A stretch of DNA of 30,586 nucleotides from positions 1-30,586 of the IMG/VR virus record IMGVR_UViG_3300050821_023955, one strand, 5' to 3'. This document shows positions 1 through 6,064 of the stretch, piece by piece. The position numbers and the translations under genes are program-made. Numbering within the stretch: position 1 is the stretch's first letter; every line of letters starts with the position of its first letter. Origin of the DNA: a virus. A model generated the notes under the pieces. It saw only the letters and a program-made list of their open reading frames with translations, was not told where the DNA came from and did not search any database.

Positions 1-405
1 CTGGAAGTCGGAGCTGTCGACGGGCAGCTCGGGCTGCACGTGGTCCGGTTTGTCCACCACCGACGTGTTCAGGTAGTCACCGTTGCGCTGCACCATCACC
101 GTGTAGGCGGTGCCGTCAAGCCTCCCCAGCGCGGTGCCAACGCTCTCCCACGAGTCATACTCGTCAACGTCAAGGCCGAGCCCGTCCAGTACCTGCCGGG
201 TGAAGTACGAGGCCTTGCCAGAGGTACGGTGAAACGACGTCCAGTAGTGAGCAAAGTCGGCCGTCTGCCACTCAAGAATCACCATCGTGTCGCCCGCCCG
301 TGACGCCCCAACCTTGCCGGTCACCAGGGTCGCCGTGTGCCGGCCGTCCGGCGGCTCGATGGTGTCACCGCGGTTGGATTCGGCCTTGAAGGCGTCGAAG
401 CTCAT
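1..405 (-). CDS. Partial DUF669/ssDNA-binding-like phage protein
   Basis: The first 135 residues are visible; the gene runs off the left edge without a stop. The start is the ATG 13 bases after the RecT stop. The order of features resembles DUF669-type phage recombination proteins: an N-terminal beta strand after 'EPPDGRHTATL', a central 'MVILEWQTA' strand, a helical 'SYFTRQVLDGLGLDVDEYD' stretch, then 'LDGTAYTVMVQRNGDYLNT', like the closing OB strands. Such proteins sit beside RecT/Erf annealases and probably bind single-stranded DNA. Position directly downstream of RecT supports this. The assignment rests on pattern and neighbourhood only; it could be another OB-fold protein. Confidence 0.55.
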   Translation of the reverse strand, partial: MSFDAFKAESNRGDTIEPPDGRHTATLVTGKVGASRAGDTMVILEWQTADFAHYWTSFHRTSGKASYFTRQVLDGLGLDVDEYDSWESVGTALGRLDGTAYTVMVQRNGDYLNTSVVDKPDHVQPELPVDSSDFQ

Positions 406-417
406 CGCAGGCCTCCG

Positions 418-1311
418 TCAGTCGCCCTGATAGCGATAGGCGCTGCCCGGCTCTTTCTCCGGGTACACCTCCTGGGAGCTGGGCCCAGCGCCGGTTCCCT
501 GCGCCACCGCACGCGCCTGCTCCAGTCGCGCGCCGACCACGGCCCTCGATAGCCCGCGGAGCATCGTGATGCCGGCGACAGGCACGCCGTTGAAGTGCTC
601 ACCCATCTTGAGCACGAAGTCCTCGGCGTCGACCGGCAACTGGCCGGCGATCTCCTTCACTGAGTCGACGGCCCCGCGGAGCTGCGCGTCGTCGTCGGTG
701 ACCGGGCCATACGGTAGGACCGGCGCCGCGGGCGGCGTGGCCACTTCGGTGGCCGCGACCACGCTCTCGTCAGCCTCAGGGTCGTCCTCGCTCAGTCCGA
801 AGTCAGCCGGCGTGTAGACCGGCCCCGCGAGCACGTCCGGGCAATACCACTTGACACCGTTTGACATGGCCCGCGCGAACAGCATGTTGCGCGGCGTCTT
901 TCGGTAATTGTCGTTGGATTCGAGCCCCTGCTTTCGAGCGTCATCGATCGTGAACTCGCTGATGTTGGTCTCGCCGGTCTCCTTGTCAGAGAACTCGATC
1001 GCGCACCGCTCGTCGTTATGCGGCTTGAGAACCTTGTAGTCGTAGCGCGGGTGTGCCTTGACGGCCGCGGCCATCAGGTTCGCGGAAACAGTGACTTTTC
1101 CTTTCACGATGTAAATGCCGGTCATCGAGGCGACCGGGCCGAAGCCAAACTCACCGCCGGCCATCACCTTGACGGCGGCCTGGGCGGCGTCTCTTGAGTC
1201 GGCGAAGAACCCGCTGCGGGCGAGTACCTCGCCCAGCTCGACGGGGGTCATTGGGGAGGTACTGATGGGAACGCCGTTCGCCGGCCGGCGCACTAGGGCG
1301 GTGGTACTCAC
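418..1311 (-). CDS. recT: RecT-family single-strand annealing protein
   Basis: 297 residues, within the normal size for phage RecT. RecT anneals complementary single strands and promotes strand invasion in phage recombination and replication. The core matches the family: 'IVKGKVTVSANLMAAAVKAH' (about residues 69-87), 'HPRYDYKV' next to it, and the highly characteristic 'YRKTPRNMLFARAMSNGVKW' (136-155), followed by 'YCPDVLAGPVYTP'. The C-terminal 110 residues are variable, Pro/Ala-rich, with a short helical part, as is common. The start is GTG, overlapping the upstream gene's stop as GTGA, so translation is probably coupled. No RecE-type exonuclease is visible in the window. Confidence 0.93.
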   Translation of the reverse strand: MSTTALVRRPANGVPISTSPMTPVELGEVLARSGFFADSRDAAQAAVKVMAGGEFGFGPVASMTGIYIVKGKVTVSANLMAAAVKAHPRYDYKVLKPHNDERCAIEFSDKETGETNISEFTIDDARKQGLESNDNYRKTPRNMLFARAMSNGVKWYCPDVLAGPVYTPADFGLSEDDPEADESVVAATEVATPPAAPVLPYGPVTDDDAQLRGAVDSVKEIAGQLPVDAEDFVLKMGEHFNGVPVAGITMLRGLSRAVVGARLEQARAVAQGTGAGPSSQEVYPEKEPGSAYRYQGD

Positions 1312-1919
1312 TTGAACAGCTCCTCGTGGTTGAGCTTCGTGGCCGGCGGCTCAGGAGGCTTCGACGGCGCCGCATTCTCAGCGGGTAGCTCGGCGCGGTC
1401 ACCGGGCTCGAACGCACCGGGGGCCGCCGAAGCCTCCTCAGTCGCCTGTGGAATCAGGTCCACCGACCGGGTAACGGTCAGCTTGTCCGGCTTGTCTTTC
1501 CAGGTACAGCACGCCTCCACAGCCCTGCGAGCGCCGCCGTCGAGGCGGTCGCGTAGTGACTTGGCCTTGGCACGGGCGACGACCGGCGCCGGGTGAGTGA
1601 TCACGTCGGCTACGTCGCCGACGTTGACGTGGCCCTCATCAACCAGGTACTTGAGTACAGCCTCAAGCCCCTCGGCGTCCCACTCGCTCTCTCGGCCGCC
1701 CTCTAGGCGTACCTCGTAGTCACCGAACTGCTTGAACCGCAACTCGAGCACCCTCAGCCGCCTGCGCAGCTCCTGCTCGATCGCGCCGCTCCACCGCTTC
1801 ATCTCAGCCTGCCGGGCTTGGATCTCCGCGAGGGTGTCAGCGAGGGACTCCGGTGGCTGCTGGTCGAGGTGCTCAAGGATCTCGCCGGTCGCGGGGTTGA
1901 CGGCCTCGATTTCAGTCAT
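1308..1919 (-). CDS. Unknown early protein upstream of RecT (coiled-coil N-terminus)
   Basis: 203 residues, not recognised with confidence. It opens with 'NPATGEIL', a start seen in several phage recombination-cluster proteins. A charged helix that could form a coiled coil follows (about residues 26-64). Then come a compact part ('YEVRLEGGRESEWDAEGLE', about 68-95), a helical segment, a CC pair near 136 with 'DKLTVTR', and a low-complexity Ala/Pro-rich tail. The position and the helix-then-beta layout recall Gam-like nuclease inhibitors, but I see no decisive motif. It overlaps RecT by four bases and the upstream gene by eight, so it belongs to the same early operon. Confidence 0.75.
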   Translation of the reverse strand: MTEIEAVNPATGEILEHLDQQPPESLADTLAEIQARQAEMKRWSGAIEQELRRRLRVLELRFKQFGDYEVRLEGGRESEWDAEGLEAVLKYLVDEGHVNVGDVADVITHPAPVVARAKAKSLRDRLDGGARRAVEACCTWKDKPDKLTVTRSVDLIPQATEEASAAPGAFEPGDRAELPAENAAPSKPPEPPATKLNHEELFK

Positions 1920-2103
1920 TGGATTCGTCCGGGAAGATCGTGTTGCCGTACTCGTCCTCGATCGCGACTACCGGCGAGTCGCCGAGGATCGTCAGCTTCA
2001 CTTGCCCGTTGGGGGTGTCGGCGATGGCGGTGACGGCCACCAGTCCCCAGGCCTCCTGCAGCGCTCGTAGCTCGCGCGTGAGGTCAGGGACGCCGCGGCT
2101 CAC
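1912..2103 (-). CDS. Small protein of unknown function
   Basis: About 63 residues if the GTG that overlaps the upstream stop (GTGA) is the start. An ATG nine codons earlier gives a 72-residue form with a basic 'MARRRRGR' head, but would overlap the previous gene by 31 bases. The first half is a helix ('LTRELRALQEAWGLV'). The second half looks like alternating strands ('QVKLTILGDSPVVAIEDEYG') with an acidic end. No family was recognised. Coupling to neighbours on both sides places it in the early recombination operon. Confidence 0.6.
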   Translation of the reverse strand: MSRGVPDLTRELRALQEAWGLVAVTAIADTPNGQVKLTILGDSPVVAIEDEYGNTIFPDESND

Positions 2104-2357
2104 GACACGGCCTCGTCTTCGCCGCGCCATGGTGATCCGTTGCTCGGGCGCAGTTGCTGCCAGTCGGTCGAGTCAAGCCAGGACTGCACGGCGTCGTGGC
2201 CGTTCACGTCGCGGTACTCGCGACTGCGGCGCAGCTCCCGGGCGGCGCGCAACCTGGCGTCAAGCCAGAGCGTGCACAGTCCGATCAGAACGACGATGCT
2301 GACGGCCAGCAGAACGCCGAGCGTCACGAGCAGCGAAGTGGTGAACGTTGGGCTCAC
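2100..2357 (-). CDS. Small single-pass membrane protein in early operon
   Basis: About 85 residues from a GTG that overlaps the stop of the PAS-XRE gene (GTGA); a GTG three codons upstream is also possible. A strong hydrophobic segment near the N-terminus ('LGVLLAVSIVVLIGLCTLWL') is followed at once by Arg-rich 'RLRAARELRRSREYR', so the positive-inside rule predicts an outside N-terminus and a cytoplasmic tail of about 50 residues. The tail contains several Trp residues and ends acidic. The family is unknown. A membrane protein coupled directly to a regulator raises the possibility of superinfection exclusion or a sensing partner, but nothing in the sequence proves either. Confidence 0.65.
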   Translation of the reverse strand: MSPTFTTSLLVTLGVLLAVSIVVLIGLCTLWLDARLRAARELRRSREYRDVNGHDAVQSWLDSTDWQQLRPSNGSPWRGEDEAVS

Positions 2358-3367
2358 CACTCCCACGCTTTCGGCGCGGGCGGCACCGACGTCTGCCGGC
2401 GGTGGAACCAGCTTGCGCCCTCCGCGATGCCGAGAGCCTCAGCGATCTGTTCTTGGCGGTCCCACTTCGGGGTGTGGTCACCGGTCTCCCAGCCGGCAAT
2501 GATCGAGTGGGCCTGATCGCCCCGGTACCCGATCTTATGCGCGAGCTGCTGCTGTGTCTTACCTCGGTCAACGCGAGCCAACCGAATCATCTGACCGACG
2601 AGGAGCTTATGGTCGGAGATCTGGGCGGCGCTCATGCCACGAGAGAATGCGCCGATGAAGTCCTCCGGTCCAGTCGCACGTTGTGCAACATGTGGCACGC
2701 CGTGCAACACTTTCTTCGCTACGTGCGTGGTATTTGTTTTCACCTCCTCTCGGTCCGTTTCCGCTAGTTGGAGAAATAGCTCGCTTGACAAAACCGGCCG
2801 GATACGGCAGCGGTAGCCCGTGATTGTCTCGCCGTCGCCGTCGCGCTGAGCAAGCGTGTCACTCGCGAGCACGACGGGTGCGCCGCCCTTGGCATCGAGC
2901 ATCGTGAAGCCGCGCCAGCGCGCGACGTGCGCAACGTCGATCCCGGCGCCTTCCTCGGGAATTACGCGCCACAAGGTGATCAGGTATCCACCGCGCGTAG
3001 GCCCGACGTTCGTCTTGACCGCAACGGTTGCACCCGAGGAGGCCAACATCAACGCCACGCCGGCCCAGCCCAGCTCACATTCCAGTCGTCCAGCTTCCCC
3101 GTCCGCTTCGAGCGCGTACTCCTCAATTCGATGCCCGAGCACTTCCGCCGTAGGCCATCCGAGCAGATTCTGCGCGTCCCAGCACATCACCCTGTAGTCG
3201 AAGCTGATCCAGATGCGTCCGATGGCCTGACGGTGCACCCGTGGAAACAGCTCCCGGAAGTGCCGGCCCAGCACTTCCGATTCCTGCCAGCCGAGGATCG
3301 CCGTCGCCGCGTCGTCCCACACGGTGTACTCGTGCGCCGCATTCGTCCATACAACGGCCTGGTACAT
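2354..3367 (-). CDS. PAS-like / XRE helix-turn-helix transcriptional regulator
   Basis: 337 residues. Residues 16-41 contain 'AILGWQESEVLG' followed by 'RHFRELFP', a classic PAS helix/loop pattern. It repeats at 57-85 as 'LLGWPTAEVLGHRIEEY', followed by beta-rich sequence ('ATVAVKTNVGP', then 'GGYLITLWRVIPEE') that completes a plausible PAS fold near 137. A middle region of unknown fold (140-235) leads to an XRE helix-turn-helix (about 254-315: 'RGKTQQQLAHKIG', then 'IIAGWETGDHTPKWD'). An in-frame stop ten codons upstream rules out a longer N-terminus. Inference: a DNA-binding regulator controlled by a ligand or protein contact. It heads the RecT operon and is divergent from the other XRE gene. 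Confidence 0.78.
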   Translation of the reverse strand: MYQAVVWTNAAHEYTVWDDAATAILGWQESEVLGRHFRELFPRVHRQAIGRIWISFDYRVMCWDAQNLLGWPTAEVLGHRIEEYALEADGEAGRLECELGWAGVALMLASSGATVAVKTNVGPTRGGYLITLWRVIPEEGAGIDVAHVARWRGFTMLDAKGGAPVVLASDTLAQRDGDGETITGYRCRIRPVLSSELFLQLAETDREEVKTNTTHVAKKVLHGVPHVAQRATGPEDFIGAFSRGMSAAQISDHKLLVGQMIRLARVDRGKTQQQLAHKIGYRGDQAHSIIAGWETGDHTPKWDRQEQIAEALGIAEGASWFHRRQTSVPPAPKAWEW

Positions 3368-3527
3368 GACGTCGAACCCCTGGTGAGAACCCGACTATTT
3401 TTAGGTGGCTTTTGTTTGCGCTCACACCACGAGCGAGGCGCGGATGATACAGCGCGCCACGCATAGGCGCCCCACACCTAGAGCAGCAAAACTCTAGACA
3501 CAAATGGTCTGGTCCAGCAATCTCTGA
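3368..3527. promoter_or_regulatory. Divergent regulatory region between two XRE genes
   Basis: This 160-base gap is the longest non-coding stretch in the window and lies between the divergent starts of the two helix-turn-helix genes, so it should hold both promoters and their operators. It is locally AT-richer than its surroundings (TATTTTTAG and TTTTGTTTG near the minus-strand gene; CAGCAAAACTCTAG near the plus-strand gene). I could not identify -35/-10 pairs with correct spacing on either strand. The perfect inverted repeat listed separately lies about 30 bases before the plus-strand start. Confidence 0.6.
3478..3497. promoter_or_regulatory. Inverted repeat, candidate operator
   Basis: CTAGAG, an eight-base spacer, then CTCTAG: perfect 6+6 dyad symmetry over 20 bases, the size expected for an XRE/cI-like dimer site. 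It lies in the divergent intergenic region, 31 bases before the plus-strand XRE start, where binding could block or activate that promoter. Its right arm overlaps the palindrome TCTAGA. I saw no second perfect copy nearby, so the operator role is inferred. Confidence 0.45.
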
Positions 3528-3821
3528 ATGATGGGACGACGTGGCCGGCCCGAGTTTCGGGTGCGGGTTGGGCAACGCATTCGAGATCGGCGACTCGCCG
3601 CGGGCTGGTCGCAGGGCCAGCTCGCGCGCAAACTCCCGGGCCACGTCGAGGGCACGACGGTCAGCCGCTGGGAACTTGGTAAATCGTGGCCGTCCTACCC
3701 GAACGTGATGGCGCTCGCGAAGGTGTTCGACATCACCGAGGAGGAGCTGCTCTGCATCGACGTGCCGAAGCAGCCGAAGCAGCGCCGCAAGTCACCGCGC
3801 GCTACCGCCACCAACCACTAG
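3528..3821 (+). CDS. Small XRE-family repressor/Cro-like regulator
   Basis: 97 residues and the only convincing plus-strand gene. The helix-turn-helix covers about residues 14-75: 'IRDRRLAAGWSQGQLARKL' is helices 1-2, 'EGTTVSRWELGKSWPSYPNV' contains the recognition helix and the usual W-E-x-G turn, and 'LAKVFDITEEELL' closes the domain. A basic, probably disordered tail follows ('KQPKQRRKSPRATATNH'). Two consecutive ATGs are possible starts; neither has a clear ribosome-binding site. It is divergent from the PAS-XRE gene and convergent with the late operon, with which its TAG stop overlaps (shared CTAG). It is probably one arm of a genetic switch; which arm is unknown. Confidence 0.88.
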   Translation: MMGRRGRPEFRVRVGQRIRDRRLAAGWSQGQLARKLPGHVEGTTVSRWELGKSWPSYPNVMALAKVFDITEEELLCIDVPKQPKQRRKSPRATATNH

Positions 3822-4066
3822 CCCTCCTCCAAGGCGGTGACCCTGGCGTCAAGCTCGTCAAGCGCGTCCTGAGCCACGCCGGGAGGCCCCTGCGGACCTG
3901 CCGGCCCCTGCGGACCCGTTGCTCCGGTGGGACCCGCGGGACCGGTCGCCCCCGCCGGACCTGCGGGTCCTGTAGGCCCGGCCGGCCCGGCGCCACCACC
4001 GCCACCCTCCTGCAGCTCGGTGACCGCCTCCCGTAGATCGTCCATTCCACTGACTGGCTCTGGCAT
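3818..4066 (-). CDS. Mini collagen-like protein
   Basis: 82 residues. A short helical head ('MDDLREAVTELQEG', about 8-21) leads to a poly-Gly hinge, then about 13 Gly-x-y triplets ('GPAGPTGPAGPAGATGP' and on), then a helical tail ('ALDELDARVTALEEG') with a heptad-like pattern. This suggests a collagen triple helix held by short trimeric coiled coils. The ATG was chosen because GAGGAGGAGGT lies directly before it; a longer frame upstream has no such signal and overlaps the amidase gene. It is the last gene of the late block. It may be a free fibre, a fibre accessory or a lysis-associated factor; the function is unknown. Confidence 0.75.
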   Translation of the reverse strand: MPEPVSGMDDLREAVTELQEGGGGGAGPAGPTGPAGPAGATGPAGPTGATGPQGPAGPQGPPGVAQDALDELDARVTALEEG

Positions 4067-4077
4067 ACCTCCTCCTC

Positions 4078-4977
4078 TCAGGGTGCGGGCGCAAACCCGA
4101 TCAGGTTGGCGATCCGGTTCTGCGCCGCGCCGTTCCAGGCGCTGGCGCCCTTTGACTGCCACGTGTAGACGGTCGAGCCGTCATCGAGCGTGACGAACAG
4201 ATGCATCGCGCCGGCACGTGAGACCTCGGCGGTGACGCCCCGGATCGTGCGCCCGCTCGGCGCCTCGGCGAAGCGCTGCATCCCTGCGACCCGCTGGCCC
4301 TGCTGGCCGCCATTCCAGGCGGTCTGGTTGGCTCGCTGCCACGTGTACCAGACGGTCCGCCGCTGCGGGCCGACCATGAACACGTGCAGGCTTCCGTTGT
4401 CCGCGACGGCGGACGCGATCATCTCGACCTCCTCGGCCGCTGGTGGTTTCTCTGGTGTCGGGGCCGGCGCCGAGCCCGCGGGCATCCCCGAGCGCACCCA
4501 TGCGATCAGGTCCGGGCCGGGGCACGCGGTCGCGAAGTCGCGGCCGTGCCAGGACTGCTCAAGCCGGCGTCCCGCGACGCTGCCCAACCAGTCATATAGC
4601 TGCCGCGAGCTGGCTTTCATCGCGTCTGAAATCGGCGCGGTCGAGGCCCCGGCGCCGGTCGACGGCTGTAGGTGACAGACACCCCAGCCGTCCGTGTTGC
4701 GCGGCGGGGAGTGAATGCCCCGGACGTCACGGCCGCAACCCTCGTAGATCGTGCCGGACTGGCCGATCAGAAAGTTGTAGCCGGGCGCCGCGCCCCAGCC
4801 CTGATTGCGGTGTATCCGCTCAATGTCGCGGCACCACTGCCGCTCGTCGCGGCTGGACATGACGGGCCAGTGCACGACGTAGAACCTCCGGGCGGCCGGC
4901 GACACGCCCCGGCCACTCGGAATGGTTGTCGCGGCTCCCCACTCGCGACGGCTGACGATGCGAGGTTGGGCTGCCAT
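4078..4977 (-). CDS. Endolysin: N-acetylmuramoyl-L-alanine amidase with propeller-like repeats
   Basis: 299 residues. The N-terminal 160 residues are an amidase_2/PGRP domain that cuts the bond between muramic acid and the stem peptide. It begins with 'IVSRREWGA'. Likely zinc ligands are H36 ('VVHWP'), H144 ('SWHGRDF') and C152 ('ACPGPDL'), with Y67 ('GYNFLIGQSGTIYEG') in the usual catalytic tyrosine place. A Pro/Ala linker (165-185) follows. Then come two similar repeats, near 197-222 ('LHVFMVGPQRRTVWYTWQ') and 258-282 ('MHLFVTLDDGSTVYTWQ', then WNG), resembling blades of PLL/tectonin-type sugar-binding propellers. It starts in a TGATG overlap with the holin-like gene. No signal peptide, so it needs a holin. 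Confidence 0.9.
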   Translation of the reverse strand: MAAQPRIVSRREWGAATTIPSGRGVSPAARRFYVVHWPVMSSRDERQWCRDIERIHRNQGWGAAPGYNFLIGQSGTIYEGCGRDVRGIHSPPRNTDGWGVCHLQPSTGAGASTAPISDAMKASSRQLYDWLGSVAGRRLEQSWHGRDFATACPGPDLIAWVRSGMPAGSAPAPTPEKPPAAEEVEMIASAVADNGSLHVFMVGPQRRTVWYTWQRANQTAWNGGQQGQRVAGMQRFAEAPSGRTIRGVTAEVSRAGAMHLFVTLDDGSTVYTWQSKGASAWNGAAQNRIANLIGFAPAP

Positions 4978-5438
4978 CAGGCTGTGTCAGGTCCGACGTC
5001 TTCGGCCTCACCGTCCTCGAGCGTCTTGGTCTCCTCCTGCTCCTCCTCGTCGTCGTCCAGCTCCTGGTCGGGCTCCACGCCCGGTCCGGGCTCGTCGTAG
5101 CCGGGCTCGTCGACAAACGGCCGCTCCTGCTGCTCCTCCTGCGGGTTGTCTTCGGTTGTCATGCCGCTCCCTCCTGCCATCGGGGGTCCGATGACGGTTT
5201 GTGTTTTGCCCCACCACGCGGCGAGGTTGGTCATCCACTTGGCCTGGGATAGGTAGGTGACGCCGGCCCCGACAGCGAACGTGAGCGCGTCGTTGATCGC
5301 CTTCGCGGTCTGGTCGCTGCCGAGCCCGGCCTTGCCGAGCAGGCCGAAGTGGTTGTCAAGCCAGACGGCGACCGAGCCAGCGGCGATGGCGATGGGTCCG
5401 GCGGCCCACGCAACCACCCGCTCGTAGGGAATGCTCAC
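4977..5438 (-). CDS. Holin-like membrane protein with acidic tail
   Basis: 153 residues from a GTG that overlaps the upstream stop (GTGA). A longer frame exists but would run into the M15 peptidase gene. Two hydrophobic segments are seen: 'VVAWAAGPIAIAAGSVAVWL' (about 6-25) and 'ALTFAVGAGVTYL' (about 46-59). Trp-rich amphipathic 'WMTNLAAWWGKTQTVIGPP' follows, then a very acidic C-terminus of some 60 residues with runs of E and D. Small size, two helices and a place between two lysins fit a holin that opens the membrane to them. The long acidic tail is unusual. The exact holin class is not recognisable. Confidence 0.72.
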   Translation of the reverse strand: MSIPYERVVAWAAGPIAIAAGSVAVWLDNHFGLLGKAGLGSDQTAKAINDALTFAVGAGVTYLSQAKWMTNLAAWWGKTQTVIGPPMAGGSGMTTEDNPQEEQQERPFVDEPGYDEPGPGVEPDQELDDDEEEQEETKTLEDGEAEDVGPDTA

Positions 5439-6064
5439 TTCGCGCCCGGCTTCCCGAGCGAATACCACGTCGCATTCTTCTTGCCGGCCACGGCGCCAGC
5501 CCAACCGCCGTCCTTGGCGTGCCACGCATGCCACACCTCGCCGTTCTTGTCCTCCACGAACAGCTCGAAGCGGCCGTCCTTCATCACTCCCAATGCAATT
5601 GCCACGGGTTCTATCTCCTTCGGTAGATCAGGGATGGCCGGCGCCGCGCCGGTCCCGGTCGGTCCCGGGTCCGGCCCGGACCACACGCCGGCCCTGTACT
5701 TGATGTGCCACCACTCGCTCGGCGCGTCGGACCACTCCTTCGCGTATCCGTACTTGCGGCCGATCCGGTCGAGCATCGCGCGCATCTGCGTCGTCGCGAG
5801 ATCAACCGCCAGTCCCCAGCCGTGGTTGGACGTGCCGGGCCGGGCGGCTAGGTTGCCCTTCCCCGACAGATAGAGGTTGTAGAGCTCAACCTGCTGCGCG
5901 TAGGTCCGGTAGCTGGATTTCGAGCCGGTCGGGCGCAGCTCGACGCCGTTGCGCCGCGCCTCTGCGTTCATCGCATTCCACGCCGCCGCGGCGAACTTCT
6001 CAAGCTGACCGCCGGCAATCGGCGCGAGTGCCTCAGGTGGAAGTTGACCGTTAGACGCCACCAC
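5435..6064 (-). CDS. M15-family peptidoglycan peptidase (VanY/CwlK-like) with repeat
   Basis: 209 residues. Metal-dependent M15 peptidase that cuts wall stem peptides (either D-Ala-D-Ala carboxypeptidase or L-Ala-D-Glu endopeptidase; sequence alone does not decide). Motifs: 'SSYRTYAQQ' (50-58), 'TSNHGWGLAVDLA' with zinc ligands H81 and D88, then 'EWWHIKY' with catalytic-type E117 and zinc ligand H120. The catalytic domain ends near 130. A linker is followed by one repeat ('ELFVEDKNGEVWHAWHAKDG', then GWAG) like those on the neighbouring amidase and GH19 enzyme. Its start overlaps the GH19 stop. No signal peptide. Confidence 0.88.
   Translation of the reverse strand: MVASNGQLPPEALAPIAGGQLEKFAAAAWNAMNAEARRNGVELRPTGSKSSYRTYAQQVELYNLYLSGKGNLAARPGTSNHGWGLAVDLATTQMRAMLDRIGRKYGYAKEWSDAPSEWWHIKYRAGVWSGPDPGPTGTGAAPAIPDLPKEIEPVAIALGVMKDGRFELFVEDKNGEVWHAWHAKDGGWAGAVAGKKNATWYSLGKPGAK

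Noticed and set aside
3368-3527. Sigma-70-like promoter pairs in the divergent region
   Set aside because: TTGTTT and TGATAC on the plus strand, and several AT-rich hexamers on the minus strand, are present but none has a partner at 16-18 bases; I therefore do not name a promoter.
3123-3644. Minus-strand open frame that could extend the PAS-XRE gene upstream
   Set aside because: It is in a different frame from the PAS-XRE gene and covers the intergenic region and the other XRE gene in antisense; its Arg-rich composition is that of a shadow. The true frame has a TAG ten codons before the ATG.
3818-4162. 114-residue version of the mini-collagen
   Set aside because: The N-terminal 32 residues overlap the amidase gene in another frame; the later ATG has a strong ribosome-binding site.
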